From positions 271,877-335,876 of the forward strand of contig NZ_JAFLRF010000003.1 of assembly GCF_017315705.1 (NCBI RefSeq): a stretch of DNA of 64,000 nucleotides, written 5' to 3'. A program made the translations under genes and the position numbers. Shown piece after piece: positions 19,342 through 28,329 of the stretch. Source of the DNA: Trinickia mobilis (GTDB taxonomy: Bacteria; Pseudomonadota; Gammaproteobacteria; Burkholderiales; Burkholderiaceae). The notes beneath the pieces were generated by a model that worked only from the letters and a program-made list of their open reading frames with translations, had not been told where the DNA came from and made no database searches. Position 1 is the first letter of the stretch, and every line of letters starts with the position of its first letter.

Positions 19342-20232
19342 TCATGCATGAGTGCTGCCATTCATGTGGTGCTGTGGCGATACCCCGTATAGCCGACTGT
19401 ATTCACGACTGAACTGCGATCGGCTCTGATAACCGACTGCATAGCCGGCGTTGCCGATGTTCCGGCGCTCGATCTGTATGAGCCGACGTGCCTCGTAAAG
19501 TCGGAGTTGCTTCTGGTACTGCATCGGAGTGAGGCCGGTAATTGCCTTGAAGTGGTGGTGCAATGAGGACTCGCTCATCCCGATCTGGTCGGCAAGTTCC
19601 GGGATGCGCAGTGGTACCGCGTAGTGCCTGCGCAACCAGGCGATCGCCTTGGCTATCCCGTTGGCTGGACTGCCGGCCACGGCCAGTTGCAGCAGGCGTG
19701 CGCCATGCGGCCCGGATAAAAGCCGGTAAATGATCTCCTGCTCGATAAGCGGTGCCATCGGCTGGATGTCGCCAGGAGCATCCACCAAGCGTAACAGGCG
19801 AAGCGTCGCATCCAGCAAGTCGAGGCTCGCACGGGCGACAATGACACTGCATGCTCCTTCGGTTGCCGCGGGGTGTGGCGGCAAGTCCACCCTCGCGAGC
19901 ACTTCGTGTAGACGCTCCGGGGAAATCGCCATACCTAGTCCAAGACACGGCTGTTCCTCGCTTGCCTCTATAACCCGGAATGCCACCGGAACATCGAACG
20001 ACACAAACAGGTAGTCACCGACACCGTAGTGTTGGATCGTCCCACCAAGTTCGATGCTCATTTTGCCCTGTACTACCATCCCGAACGTCGGGGATTGCGC
20101 ACAATGGATCAACGCCGAACGGGAAGTGTGCCGCCCCACTAACAGGCTATCGACAGCTGTGGCGTTGGTACCTTCGTCTTTTGCATGACGGGCGACCAGC
20201 TGGGAAATTTCCTTGAAGGCATGGAATCTCAT
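19342..20232 (-). CDS. AraC-family transcriptional regulator
   Basis: 296-residue regulator. The N-terminal cupin-like sensing domain (~1-180) resembles the AraC_N type, with TFGMVVQGKMSIELGG and YGVGDYLFVSFDVP. The C-terminal double helix-turn-helix includes LADQIGMSESSLHHHFKAITGLTPMQYQKQLRL and AGYAVGYQSRSQFSREYSRLYG. ATG 20232 is preferred since the protein then starts MRFHAFKEI; the frame opens 77 codons earlier through low-quality sequence. Members often regulate a neighbouring oxidoreductase; only a fragment of one remains at 20611. Confidence 0.88.
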   Translation of the reverse strand: MRFHAFKEISQLVARHAKDEGTNATAVDSLLVGRHTSRSALIHCAQSPTFGMVVQGKMSIELGGTIQHYGVGDYLFVSFDVPVAFRVIEASEEQPCLGLGMAISPERLHEVLARVDLPPHPAATEGACSVIVARASLDLLDATLRLLRLVDAPGDIQPMAPLIEQEIIYRLLSGPHGARLLQLAVAGSPANGIAKAIAWLRRHYAVPLRIPELADQIGMSESSLHHHFKAITGLTPMQYQKQLRLYEARRLIQIERRNIGNAGYAVGYQSRSQFSREYSRLYGVSPQHHMNGSTHA

Positions 20233-20311
20233 AGTGGGCAAGGATACCGATCCGGGATCTGTAGCAGTCCTCCCATGATAGCTGCAGATAGATTCACCCG
20301 TGCGTCCGTTT

Positions 20312-20375
20312 GCAGGATCAGGCACAACTCTCGCGGGATTGATGTCACCGATACGGCGGTATCCGTGGCATCGTC
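20312..20375. repeat. Short dispersed repeat shared with 26586-26649
   Basis: Both stretches share RATCAGGCACAACWCTCG and then GGGATT...ACCGAT..GGTATCC.TGGCATCG with few changes. At 26586 it sits just before a copy of the promoter/operator motif; here no motif follows. It marks sequence exchange within the island. The rest of 20233-20610 holds nothing I recognise. Confidence 0.6.
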
Positions 20376-20610
20376 TTCTCACGGCCTGGTTAGGCTGTAG
20401 TGGGCATCCGGGCTTGGTCGAAGCGGGCGAGCGACCGCATTGCGGAGCCCGATCGCTCGGCATGATTTTCTAGGGGCGGACATTCGGGAGGAATGCGAAC
20501 GACCAGGACTCTGGAACTAGCCATTGGCCTGGGGGTGCGGGTCACGCCTGAGCCGTATCGACTATGAATTCGGCGGCCGCGATGAATCCTGACGCAGTGA
20601 GGTCAGCGCC

Positions 20611-20876
20611 TCCAGCGATGAAAAGCTCGAGCGCGCGCGCTCCCTCGAAGCGGATCACACGATCAACTATCGCCGCGATCCCGAATGGCAGGAGGAGGCG
20701 CGGCGGATCACAGGCGGACGGGGCGTCGATGTCGTCGTCGAAGTCGGCGGCGACGGAACCCTGGGTCGTGGCGTGGGCCGGCCGGCGTTCACGCCGCATC
20801 CGAAGACGCTGGCACAACAAAGAGCATCGAGATTTGCGCCGTGCCGTTATGCGGTGAGGCATGAGGACAAGCTATG
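20611..20876 (+). pseudogene. Zinc-type alcohol dehydrogenase (MDR) fragment
   Basis: The frame from 20614 reads SDEKLERARSLEADHTINY then ARRITGGRGVDVVVEVGG and GTLGRGVG, the Rossmann-fold part of medium-chain zinc alcohol dehydrogenases/quinone oxidoreductases. The N-terminal zinc domain and the C-terminus are absent. It ends just before dxr. Confidence 0.7.
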
Positions 20877-22103
20877 AAAAAGAGATTGACGATCCTCGGT
20901 TGCACGGGGTCGATTGGCGACAGTACGCTCGATGTCGTAGCCCGCCACCCGGATCGCTTCTCGATTCATGCGCTGGCCGCCCACCGAAACGCCGAAAAGC
21001 TCGTCGGGCAGTGCCTGAGATTTAAGCCAGAAGTGGCAGTGGTCGGCGATGCCGGCACGGCTGTAAGCGTCGGGACGCAATTGCGCGCAGCTGGCTTAGC
21101 GACGCACGTCGCCTTCGGTCCTCAGGCGCTCGTAGAAGTGTCTAAGAGCGCGGCGTGTGACACTGTAGTGGCGGCCATCGTCGGCGCGGCCGGCTTGCGG
21201 CCGACACTCGCGGCGGCTCGTGCGGGCAAGCGGATTCTACTCGTGAACAAGGAAGCGCTCGTCATGTCTGGCGCAATCCTCATGGAGGCCGTACGTGATC
21301 ACGGCGCGACGCTCTTGCCGGTCGACAGCGAGCACAATGCCGTCTTTCAGTGCCTGCCGCGCGACGTCGCCATGCGCAACGGGGTGGCGAAGATCATTCT
21401 CACCGCCTCGGGCGGGCCGTTTCGCACACGCGATCCCGGCACGCTTGCCGACGTCACCCCCGAAGAAGCTTGCAAACATCCAAACTGGGTCATGGGCCGC
21501 AAGATCTCCGTCGATTCGGCGACGATGATGAACAAGGGCCTCGAGGTGATCGAGGCACATTGGTTGTTCGGGCTGCCTAGCGAGCGCATCGACGTCCTCG
21601 TCCATCCACAAAGTGTGATTCACTCGCTTGTCTCCTTTGTGGACGGCTCGGTGCTCGCGCAGCTCGGCAATCCCGACATGCGCACGCCAATTGCGCACGC
21701 ATTGGCGTTCCCCGAGCGAGTCGAATCGGGTGTCGTCGAGCTCGATCTCGCTCAAGTCGCGACGCTCTCGTTCGAGAAGCCCGACTACAAGCGTTTCCCT
21801 TGCCTTGCGCTCGCCATGCAGGCGCTTGACGCGGGTGGCATCGCGAGCGCGACACTCAATGGCGCGAACGAGGTTGCCGTCGATGCGTTCCTTGGACGGC
21901 GCATCGGTTTTACGGATATCGCGCTGACGGTTGGCGCCGTGCTCAACGCGCTGCCGAACGGCCGACCTGATGGACTCGAGGACGTGCTCGATGCCGATGC
22001 CACGGCGCGTCGCGCGGCGCTCGACTTTATCGCGTCGCGGCTTCACGCCGCCGCGCGCACTGCTCAAGCCCGACCATCACACCGTTCAGTGACAGGTCGG
22101 TGA
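20874..22103 (+). CDS. dxr: 1-deoxy-D-xylulose 5-phosphate reductoisomerase
   Basis: 409-residue complete enzyme of the MEP isoprenoid pathway (DXP to MEP, NADPH dependent). Visible: NADPH loop [14 protein letters not shown] (residue ~8), NKEALVMSG, metal/substrate loops [41 protein letters not shown], and [22 protein letters not shown]. All expected active-site segments are present. Betaproteobacteria usually carry dxr between cdsA and rseP; here it sits among gene fragments, so it is likely a second copy. ATG 20874 follows GAGGACAAGCT. Confidence 0.93.
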   Translation: MKKRLTILGCTGSIGDSTLDVVARHPDRFSIHALAAHRNAEKLVGQCLRFKPEVAVVGDAGTAVSVGTQLRAAGLATHVAFGPQALVEVSKSAACDTVVAAIVGAAGLRPTLAAARAGKRILLVNKEALVMSGAILMEAVRDHGATLLPVDSEHNAVFQCLPRDVAMRNGVAKIILTASGGPFRTRDPGTLADVTPEEACKHPNWVMGRKISVDSATMMNKGLEVIEAHWLFGLPSERIDVLVHPQSVIHSLVSFVDGSVLAQLGNPDMRTPIAHALAFPERVESGVVELDLAQVATLSFEKPDYKRFPCLALAMQALDAGGIASATLNGANEVAVDAFLGRRIGFTDIALTVGAVLNALPNGRPDGLEDVLDADATARRAALDFIASRLHAAARTAQARPSHRSVTGR

Positions 22104-22264
22104 ACGCTAACGACAAAAACAGTGCTCCTTCCCCTTTCGCAAACCTGCTTGCGAGACTTGCTGCACAAACACCGGACTATGAGGTGTTTGACCGAGGCTA
22201 TGAGCGCCTACGTGGCCGTGTGGCCAAAGGGGGCGAGAACGACGTTGGGAAAGAAGCTGGCTGA
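22100..22264 (+). CDS. Small ORF overlapping dxr stop (54 aa), unknown
   Basis: A GTG start overlaps the dxr stop (GTGA), so translation could be coupled. The 54-residue product begins [19 protein letters not shown] and contains [16 protein letters not shown], a plausible protein-like composition. No family is recognised; it could equally be the 5' end of a truncated gene, since fragments follow. Confidence 0.35.
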   Translation: MNANDKNSAPSPFANLLARLAAQTPDYEVFDRGYERLRGRVAKGGENDVGKEAG

Positions 22265-22289
22265 GCAGGGGGCTGAGGCTGCCCCAGAA

Positions 22290-22643
22290 TCAGGGCCGTT
22301 CTGATGTGGAACTTTGCGGCTCTTCGGGGTGGGCTGAACCAGCCCAGGGACTTGCGGCCACCGGAAATGCCGGAAAGCCAGCTTGTTTCCATGCGCTGAT
22401 CTGCTCGCACGTCTTTTTGATCACGGCTTCGTCTAGTGACACGATTATCGTAGATTCGTCGGCGATCGGAATGAACGTGTCCGGCATGATCAGACCTCGC
22501 TCTGGGTGCAGCCAGCGCACGAGTGCTTCCGCGCCGAAAATTTTGTGCGTCGCTAGTGAGAATTGCGGTTGGAAATGCGGCTCGATCGGGTCCTCATGCA
22601 GTGCGACCGCGAAGAGCCGCATCTCGTGCACGAATCGTCGCAT
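22290..22643 (-). pseudogene. EAL-domain (c-di-GMP phosphodiesterase) fragment
   Basis: About 75 residues match the start of an EAL domain: PHFQPQFSLATHKIFGAEALVRWLHPERGL, with the EAL signature itself, and then FIPIADESTIIVSLDEAVIKKTC. The frame then enters unrelated sequence. The remaining catalytic motifs are missing, so it cannot be an active phosphodiesterase. Confidence 0.75.
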
Positions 22644-22654
22644 GCGGGCAGCCT

Positions 22655-22985
<331 letters not shown>

Positions 22986-23014
22986 CGCTCGGTGGCCCCA
23001 CATCGCGCGGATCA

Positions 23015-23165
23015 CCATGGCGACTGGATCGTGCTGCCCGGCTCGAAGCAGGTCAGATCAGACCTGGCACGGCTGCGCGAGCAAGGCATCGCCGATGTGG
23101 TGTCGCGCCACGCGGCGCGCGGTGGTGCCGTCCTCGGAATCTGCGGCGGTCTCGCGGCCCAGTCG
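23015..23165 (+). pseudogene. Cobyric acid synthase (CobQ) fragment
   Basis: [22 protein letters not shown] and [10 protein letters not shown] are hallmark segments of the CobQ glutamine-amidotransferase domain, including the nucleophile Cys in GICGG. About 50 residues are left, followed by unrelated sequence up to etfA. With the CobT piece it indicates a deleted cobalamin cluster. Confidence 0.7.
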
Positions 23166-23216
23166 GACTTCGCCCCACCGCCCCGCCAAGCCGAGGGTCG
23201 ATCCTTGGAGGCGCGC

Positions 23217-24149
23217 TCACAGCGCTGCGACCATCAGCGGGATCGCTTCGAACAGGTCTGCCTGCAAGCCGTAATCCGCCACGCTGAAGATCGGCGCCTC
23301 GGGATCCTTGTTGATCGCCACGATCACCTTCGAATCCTTCATGCCCGCCAAGTGCTGGATCGCGCCGGAGATGCCCGCGGCGATATACAGCTGCGGCGCG
23401 ACGATCTTGCCGGTCTGGCCGACCTGCAGGTCGTTGGGGGCGTAGCCCGCATCGACCGCGGCGCGGCTGGCGCCGATCGCGGCGCCGAGCTTGTCGGCCA
23501 GCGGCGTCATCACTTCGTCGAACTTCTCGGCCGAGCCAAGCGCGCGGCCACCGGAGACGATGATCTTGGCGGCGGTCAGATCGGGACGGTCATTCCGGGT
23601 GATCTCGTTGCCTTCGAACTTGCTCTTGCCGCTGTCGGCAACCGGCGTGACGGTTTCCACAGACGCGGAGCCGCCGGTGGTCGCCGCGGGATCGAAGCCG
23701 GTTGTGCGCACCGTGATCACTTTCATTTCATCGAGGCTTTGCACCACGGCGATCGCGTTGCCCGCGTAGATCGGGCGCTCGAAGGTGTCGGCGGCATCGA
23801 CCTTGGTGATGTCGCTGATCTGGCCGACGTCAAGCTTGGCGGCCACGCGCGGCGCGATGTTCTTGCCGCTGGCCGTGGCCGGGAACAGGATGTGGCTGTA
23901 GCTGCCCGCGATCGCGAGCACTTGCGCGGCCACGTTCTCGGCGAGGCTGTGTGCGAAGTACTCGGCGTCGGCGTGCAACACCTTGGCGACGCCCGCGATC
24001 TGCGCCGAAGCCTTGGCCGCATCACCGGCGTTGTGGCCCGCGATGAGCACATGCACGTCGCCGCCGCATTGGCCGGCCGCCGTGACGGTGTTGAGGGTCG
24101 CGCCGTTGATCGACGTGTTGTCGTGTTCGGCAATGACAAGTGCGGTCAT
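23217..24149 (-). CDS. etfA: Electron transfer flavoprotein alpha subunit
   Basis: 310-residue FAD-binding subunit that accepts electrons from acyl-CoA dehydrogenases and passes them to ETF:ubiquinone oxidoreductase. The C-terminal FAD site is visible: [52 protein letters not shown] and [10 protein letters not shown]. Complete. One base separates it from etfB, same operon. Confidence 0.96.
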   Translation of the reverse strand: MTALVIAEHDNTSINGATLNTVTAAGQCGGDVHVLIAGHNAGDAAKASAQIAGVAKVLHADAEYFAHSLAENVAAQVLAIAGSYSHILFPATASGKNIAPRVAAKLDVGQISDITKVDAADTFERPIYAGNAIAVVQSLDEMKVITVRTTGFDPAATTGGSASVETVTPVADSGKSKFEGNEITRNDRPDLTAAKIIVSGGRALGSAEKFDEVMTPLADKLGAAIGASRAAVDAGYAPNDLQVGQTGKIVAPQLYIAAGISGAIQHLAGMKDSKVIVAINKDPEAPIFSVADYGLQADLFEAIPLMVAAL

Positions 24150-24150
24150 G

Positions 24151-24900
24151 TCAGATCACCTTTGCTTCGTTCTTCAGCTTGGCGACGAGCGTCGCCACGT
24201 CCGGCACCTTGACGCCGGCGCCGCGCTTGGCGGGTTCGGTGACCTTCAGGATTTTCAGGTGCGGCTTGATGTCAACGCCGAGGTCGGCCGGCTTGTAGGT
24301 GTCGAGCTGCTTCTTCTTCGCCTTCGTGATGTTGGGCAGCGTGACGTAGCGCGGCTCGTTCAGGCGCAGGTCCGTCGTGACGACTGCCGGCAGGGACAGC
24401 GACACGGTCTCCAGGCCGCCGTCGACTTCGCGCGTGACACGGACGCGGCCATCGGCCACTTCGACCTTGCTCGCGAAGGTCGCTTGCGGCAGATCAGCAA
24501 GTGCGGCCAGCATCTGGCCGGTCTGGTTGCAGTCGTCGTCGACGGCTTGCTTGCCCAGGATGATGAGCCCGGGCTGTTCCTTGTCGACGATGGCCTTGAG
24601 CAGCTTGGCCACCGACAGCGGCTGCAGCTCGTCGGCCGTTTCGACCAGGATCGCGCGATCGGCGCCGATGGCCATCGCCGTGCGCAGCGTTTCCTGGCAT
24701 TGCGCCACGCCGCAGGAGACGGCGACCACCTCGGTGACCACGCCCTTTTCCTTGAGGCGCACGGCCTCTTCGACAGCGATCTCGTCGAAGGGGTTCATGC
24801 TCATCTTCACGTTGGCGATGTCCACGCCCGTGTTGTCCGACTTGACGCGGACCTTCACGTTGAAATCGACCACCCGTTTGACCGCGACCAATGCTTTCAT
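24151..24900 (-). CDS. etfB: Electron transfer flavoprotein beta subunit
   Basis: 249-residue partner of EtfA, AMP-binding. It starts [19 protein letters not shown], contains [19 protein letters not shown] and the ETF beta signature region [17 protein letters not shown]. Complete and coupled to etfA. Downstream of an SDR in an operon facing left from the cassette at 26216. Confidence 0.96.
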   Translation of the reverse strand: MKALVAVKRVVDFNVKVRVKSDNTGVDIANVKMSMNPFDEIAVEEAVRLKEKGVVTEVVAVSCGVAQCQETLRTAMAIGADRAILVETADELQPLSVAKLLKAIVDKEQPGLIILGKQAVDDDCNQTGQMLAALADLPQATFASKVEVADGRVRVTREVDGGLETVSLSLPAVVTTDLRLNEPRYVTLPNITKAKKKQLDTYKPADLGVDIKPHLKILKVTEPAKRGAGVKVPDVATLVAKLKNEAKVI

Positions 24901-24947
24901 TTCGTCTGTCCTCTCATTTCAATGCTGCGCGCCGTTTCACGCCAGCT

Positions 24948-24995
24948 CTAACAACGCAGCGGCGCCCATGCCCCCGTGATGACGGCTTCGGTCAT
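24948..24995 (-). pseudogene. Truncated 5' end of an unknown gene (thiolase-like start)
   Basis: A 15-codon frame begins MTEAVITGAWAPLRC. Its ATG overlaps the SDR stop (ATGA), which is the arrangement of a real downstream cistron. The start resembles acetyl-CoA acyltransferases (MTEAVI), but it ends almost at once, suggesting a deletion joining it to the etfB leader. Identity is a guess. Confidence 0.4.
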
Positions 24996-25912
24996 GAGGT
25001 CTCCTGAAATTGCGGGGCTGCATTGGCCAGTTCCAGTTCGGCCTGCGCCGCGCCGCTGCGCGGGACCGTCTCGTCGCGCCGCTCGGCCACATCGGGCAGA
25101 CGCGCGGCCAGCTCGTGAACCACGTCGTCGCCCGTGCCCAGGTGGACTCCGCGCGTCAGGGTCACGTGCGCGGCCTCGAAGCTGCCTGCACCGGCGCACA
25201 GCACCATGCGCGTGGGTGCATCGTCCCCGGCCAGCGCACCCAGCGCCGGACTGACCGCGGCGGGTGGCAAGGCGTGCAGCTTGTCCTGCGCCATGAGTCC
25301 TTCGAACATGCGCGTGGCCGCGGTCGGCGCCAGGCAGTTGACGCGGATGCCGTACTTCTCGCCTTCCAGCGCCAGGGTCTGCATCAAGCCGACCAGCGCC
25401 ATCTTGGCGGCGCCGTAGTTGGACTGGCCGAAGTTGCCGTACAGGCCGGAAGACGAGGTCGTCATGACGATGCGGCCATGCTGCTGGCGGCGCATGGTAT
25501 TCCACACGGCCTTCGTGCAATGCACGGCACCCATCAGGTGCACCTCGATCACCGCGCGGAAGTCTTCAAGCTCCATCTTGCTGAAGGTCTTGTCCCGCAG
25601 GATGCCGGCGTTGTTGACGAGGATGTCCACGCGGCCCCAGCGATCCAGCGTCTGCGCGACCATGCGCTGCACCTGTGGATAGTCGGTCACGGAAGCGCCG
25701 TTGGCGAAGGCTTCGCCGCCAAGTGCGCAAATTTCGTCGGCGACGCGCTGGGCGGCGGAAAGCGACCCTCCGCGGCCGTTGACGTCGCTGCCGAGGTCGT
25801 TCACGACGACGCGCGCGCCCAGGCGGGCGAGCAGGAGTGCATGTTCGCGGCCAAGGCCCGCGCCGGCGCCGGTGACGATGGCCACACGGCCTTTCAAATC
25901 GATCTTTTTCAT
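24992..25912 (-). CDS. SDR-family 3-hydroxyacyl-CoA dehydrogenase-like protein
   Basis: 306-residue short-chain dehydrogenase. The NAD loop TGAGAGLGREHAL and VVNDLGSDVNGRG resemble the dehydrogenase unit of multifunctional beta-oxidation enzymes. Also present are NNAGILRDKTF and the catalytic pair in YGAAKMAL. The tail (~residues 230-306) is longer than in simple SDRs. With etfBA below it, a role in oxidising a CoA-bound acid is likely. Transcribed left from the cassette at 26216. Confidence 0.88.
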   Translation of the reverse strand: MKKIDLKGRVAIVTGAGAGLGREHALLLARLGARVVVNDLGSDVNGRGGSLSAAQRVADEICALGGEAFANGASVTDYPQVQRMVAQTLDRWGRVDILVNNAGILRDKTFSKMELEDFRAVIEVHLMGAVHCTKAVWNTMRRQQHGRIVMTTSSSGLYGNFGQSNYGAAKMALVGLMQTLALEGEKYGIRVNCLAPTAATRMFEGLMAQDKLHALPPAAVSPALGALAGDDAPTRMVLCAGAGSFEAAHVTLTRGVHLGTGDDVVHELAARLPDVAERRDETVPRSGAAQAELELANAAPQFQETS

Positions 25913-25922
25913 GGTTCAGGGT

Positions 25923-26010
25923 TCAGGCCAGGTTGCGGCCGATGATGAGTTTCAGGATGGCTGGTGCGTTGCGTTGCCGTTCAGAACCACGCGTCCTGCT
26001 GACCACGATC
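25923..26010 (-). pseudogene. Possible acyl-CoA dehydrogenase C-terminal scrap
   Basis: The frame ends GSERQRNAPAILKLIIGRNLA, reminiscent of the C-terminal helix of acyl-CoA dehydrogenases (STEIQRN... LVIGR). Too short and degraded for certainty. Its position before an SDR and etfBA would fit. Confidence 0.3.
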
Positions 26011-26123
26011 CTTTTCGCCGCAGACAAGCTCTTCCCGCACGCGTGACTCGCCTGAATGCGCTGACCATCATCTCCTCGGGCTTTCGCGGCAGCGGTCTCG
26101 TCCGAGAGGGGCGGGTTGCGCAC

Positions 26124-26189
26124 CTAGCTAGCTGGCCTCAGCTGCGACCGCGGTTCTTGATCGATTTGCCGGCCGGCGGGAGCTCCCAT
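26124..26189 (-). CDS. Leader mini-ORF downstream of leftward promoter
   Basis: 22-codon frame (MGAPAGRQIDQEPRSQLRPAS). GGAGAAGCGGC before the ATG is a good ribosome-binding site. The leader and start region are shared with the mini-ORF at 63547-63693 (GGAGAAACGGT then MGVHAGRSIKNG), differing by a small indel that changes frame. Probably the truncated 5' end of a gene once common to both operons. Confidence 0.35.
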   Translation of the reverse strand: MGAPAGRQIDQEPRSQLRPAS

Positions 26190-26215
26190 GCCGCTTCTCC
26201 GAGATAGACAGGTCT

Positions 26216-26508
26216 CTGAGCGCTTGCTTAGTAGCGTAGAAGGTCCTGCGCGTGGCGTCAAGTCCTGCCGCTTGCGGCAAGGGAGGCGGCAAACCCGACG
26301 ACGTTCAAGGTGACTGGCCTGTCATTGGGCGGCCTGCGCACGATGCTGGTCAATTCAACGCGGATGAGCTTGGCGTACGTGCTACGTGCGCCGCCATTGC
26401 GGCGCGATCTGCCGAGTGACAGGAGGAGAACCGATCAGGGTAAATGCGGACTGCCGAACCCGTTCCGGAAGCGCGATACTTGTCGGAAAGCGAGCGCTTA
26501 GTTATAAC
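26216..26508. promoter_or_regulatory. Bidirectional promoter/operator cassette, copy 1
   Basis: ~290-bp noncoding cassette ending in inverted copies of one motif: CTGAGCGCTTGCTTAG (26216-26231) on the left, AAAGCGAGCGCTTAG (26487-26501) on the right. Reading left on the minus strand: -35 TTGACG (26256-26261), 17-bp spacer, -10 TACGCT (26233-26238), then the motif. Reading right: -35-like TGCCGA (26452-26457), 17-bp spacer, -10 GATACT (26475-26480), then the motif. Each motif begins just after its -10 and would cover the transcription start, as a repressor operator does. Left target: SDR-etfBA. Right target: block A. Confidence 0.75.
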
Positions 26509-26639
26509 AAGATTATGGTTATAACGTGCGCTTGCCCTGCGCGCCCGCGGGGTTTGATCTCCTGTTCGCGTGGGGGGATATCACTCGCAGAATCAGGCAC
26601 AACACTCGGGGGATTGCGGTAACCGATGCGTCGTATCCA

Positions 26640-26713
26640 TGGCATCGTTTACGGACTGCCGAACCCGTTACGGAAGCGCGATACCTCTCGGGAAGTGAGC
26701 GCTTAGTTATAAC
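26640..26713 (+). promoter_or_regulatory. Duplicated right half of promoter/operator cassette
   Basis: The last ~75 bases of cassette copy 1 are repeated about 205 bp downstream: GGACTGCCGAACCCGTTACGGAAG, a -10-like GATACC (26680-26685), motif AAGTGAGCGCTTAG (26693-26706) and TTATAAC. Block A therefore has two tandem motif copies. The 26514-26640 spacer contains the repeat shared with 20312. Confidence 0.65.
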
Positions 26714-26768
26714 GAGGTTATGGTTATTTTCGGTGACAGAAACGTACCTACTGGGACACATTACAAAG

Positions 26769-28211
26769 ATGAAACAGGAACAGAGTAGCCGCGTCGCACC
26801 TGCTGCGGCCCCCGGTCTCTCGAGGAATCTCGCAGAACGTGCGCTGGCACTGCGCGCCCGGGGGGTTCCTCCGGAAATACTTGCGGCCACCAAGCGCGCA
26901 ATCATGAACGCTTTGGGCGCTGCCGCGCTTGGTAGTCATCGTTCGGCTATGACCGCCGCGATTGGTTACGCCTCCGATCAGTCAGCTGGAATCAGTGGCG
27001 GCGCCCTCATACCCTGGCGTTCGAATCGCCTTTCGGTCGCCGATGCTGCGTTCATCACCGGAGCGATGATTCACCTGGAAGATTTCGATGACTCGTTCTT
27101 TGCGGCCCGGATCCATCCCACCGCGGCGGTTTGCGGCGCCCTACTTCCATTTGCATACGACGCGAAGTGCACTGGACAGCAGTTTCTTGAGGCGGTGAGC
27201 ATCGGCACGGAGGTGGAAATAGCTGTAGGTCTTGGGCTTGCCCCGACGGCTTACGACAGAGGTTTCCACCTGACCAGCGTGGCAGGGGGGATCGGTGCGG
27301 CCGTGGGGTGCGGCCTCATTCAGGGATTGGGGGTTGACAAGCTAGAAGCCGCCATTGGAATAGCGTTGGGTACATCCGTCGGCTATACGGTGATGTTTGG
27401 CAGTGACATGAAGGCCTACGGAGTGGGAAACGCGGCGCGAGCTGGAGTCGTCGCGGTTGGCCTTGCCGCGAGAGGTTTCACCAGCGCTCCTGATGCCATC
27501 GAGGGCCTCGGCGGCGTTGTTTCAGCGATGTGCGACGACGCGGACGACGCTGTGGCGCGGATGGCTGCCGCTATCGGTGAGCTTGGAACAACGTGGCGTA
27601 TCCCAGGCATCGTTCTGAAGCGCTGGCCGACAGGCCACGGCATGCATGCGCCGCTCGACGCGGCGGAACGAATGATTCGGCGTCGTCCTGAACTTCTGAC
27701 GGCGCGGCTTACCAAAGTCGTCCTAAGTGTACCAAGCTGGTTCGCCGGCATGAAGTGGGCCCAGGACAAGGTTGATGCTCCAGCGAGCTACCTTGAGGCG
27801 AAGTTTGATATCCCCTACTGCGTTGCAGTCATGCTGACACACGGCGACTTCCGTGCCTCGCACCTCTATGAGCAGTTTCGCTCAGACCCCCAAGTTGACG
27901 AGAAAAGGAGGCTGATACGCATCGTGTTCGATTCAAAGATTGCGCTGGGCCAAGCGCTACTCGAAATCGAAGCAGACGGGCTCGGCTCTGAAAGCGAATT
28001 CGTTGAGCGGTGCGTAGGATCACCTCCCGACGTGGCCCTTACGGACGAGGACTTGGAGGCGAAACTTCGCTCCAGTGTTCTGGAATCGGTCCCGGCAACT
28101 TCCGGCCAGACGAATACAGTCGATCGCATCATTGAGGCCGTCGCCGGCTTGGACTCGGCCAGTCAAACCACGGAACTCAGCGAGCTCCTTGCCATGGCGG
28201 CGGGCCAATGA
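26769..28211 (+). CDS. MmgE/PrpD family protein
   Basis: 480-residue MmgE/PrpD fold, the family of 2-methylcitrate dehydratase and cis-aconitate decarboxylase. Visible segments: LSRNLAERALALRARGVPPEI, MNALGAAALGSHRSA, EDFDDSFFAARIHPTAAVCGALLPFA, and KRWPTGHGMHAPLDAA. The start at 26769 is the first ATG after the promoter leader. First gene of block A. Substrate unknown; family members dehydrate or decarboxylate tricarboxylic acids and related compounds. Broken copies of its 5' end occur at 34200 and 45051. Confidence 0.9.
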   Translation: MKQEQSSRVAPAAAPGLSRNLAERALALRARGVPPEILAATKRAIMNALGAAALGSHRSAMTAAIGYASDQSAGISGGALIPWRSNRLSVADAAFITGAMIHLEDFDDSFFAARIHPTAAVCGALLPFAYDAKCTGQQFLEAVSIGTEVEIAVGLGLAPTAYDRGFHLTSVAGGIGAAVGCGLIQGLGVDKLEAAIGIALGTSVGYTVMFGSDMKAYGVGNAARAGVVAVGLAARGFTSAPDAIEGLGGVVSAMCDDADDAVARMAAAIGELGTTWRIPGIVLKRWPTGHGMHAPLDAAERMIRRRPELLTARLTKVVLSVPSWFAGMKWAQDKVDAPASYLEAKFDIPYCVAVMLTHGDFRASHLYEQFRSDPQVDEKRRLIRIVFDSKIALGQALLEIEADGLGSESEFVERCVGSPPDVALTDEDLEAKLRSSVLESVPATSGQTNTVDRIIEAVAGLDSASQTTELSELLAMAAGQ

Positions 28212-28329
28212 TGATCCACAGCGGCGGTCGTGAGATCTTGAGCACTCCGGCGACACGCCGGCTAGGGACAACGTGTCCCGCTATCGCAGCTAGCCTTAAT
28301 GATCTCCTTCAAAAAGACTGGAGGACTTG

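Noticed and set aside
26280..26505. Open frames running through the middle of the promoter cassettes (e.g. with LRAPPLRRDLPSD)
   Set aside because: The frame is interrupted or shifted in several copies, lacks a ribosome-binding site, and conservation is concentrated at promoter and operator positions, so I treat it as noncoding.
26216..26508. Cassette as a MITE (terminal inverted repeats of ~14 bp, ~290 bp)
   Set aside because: Possible in form, but I see no target-site duplication, the inverted ends coincide with promoter -10 elements, and half-copies remain placed before genes. A regulatory unit explains more, though mobility is not excluded.
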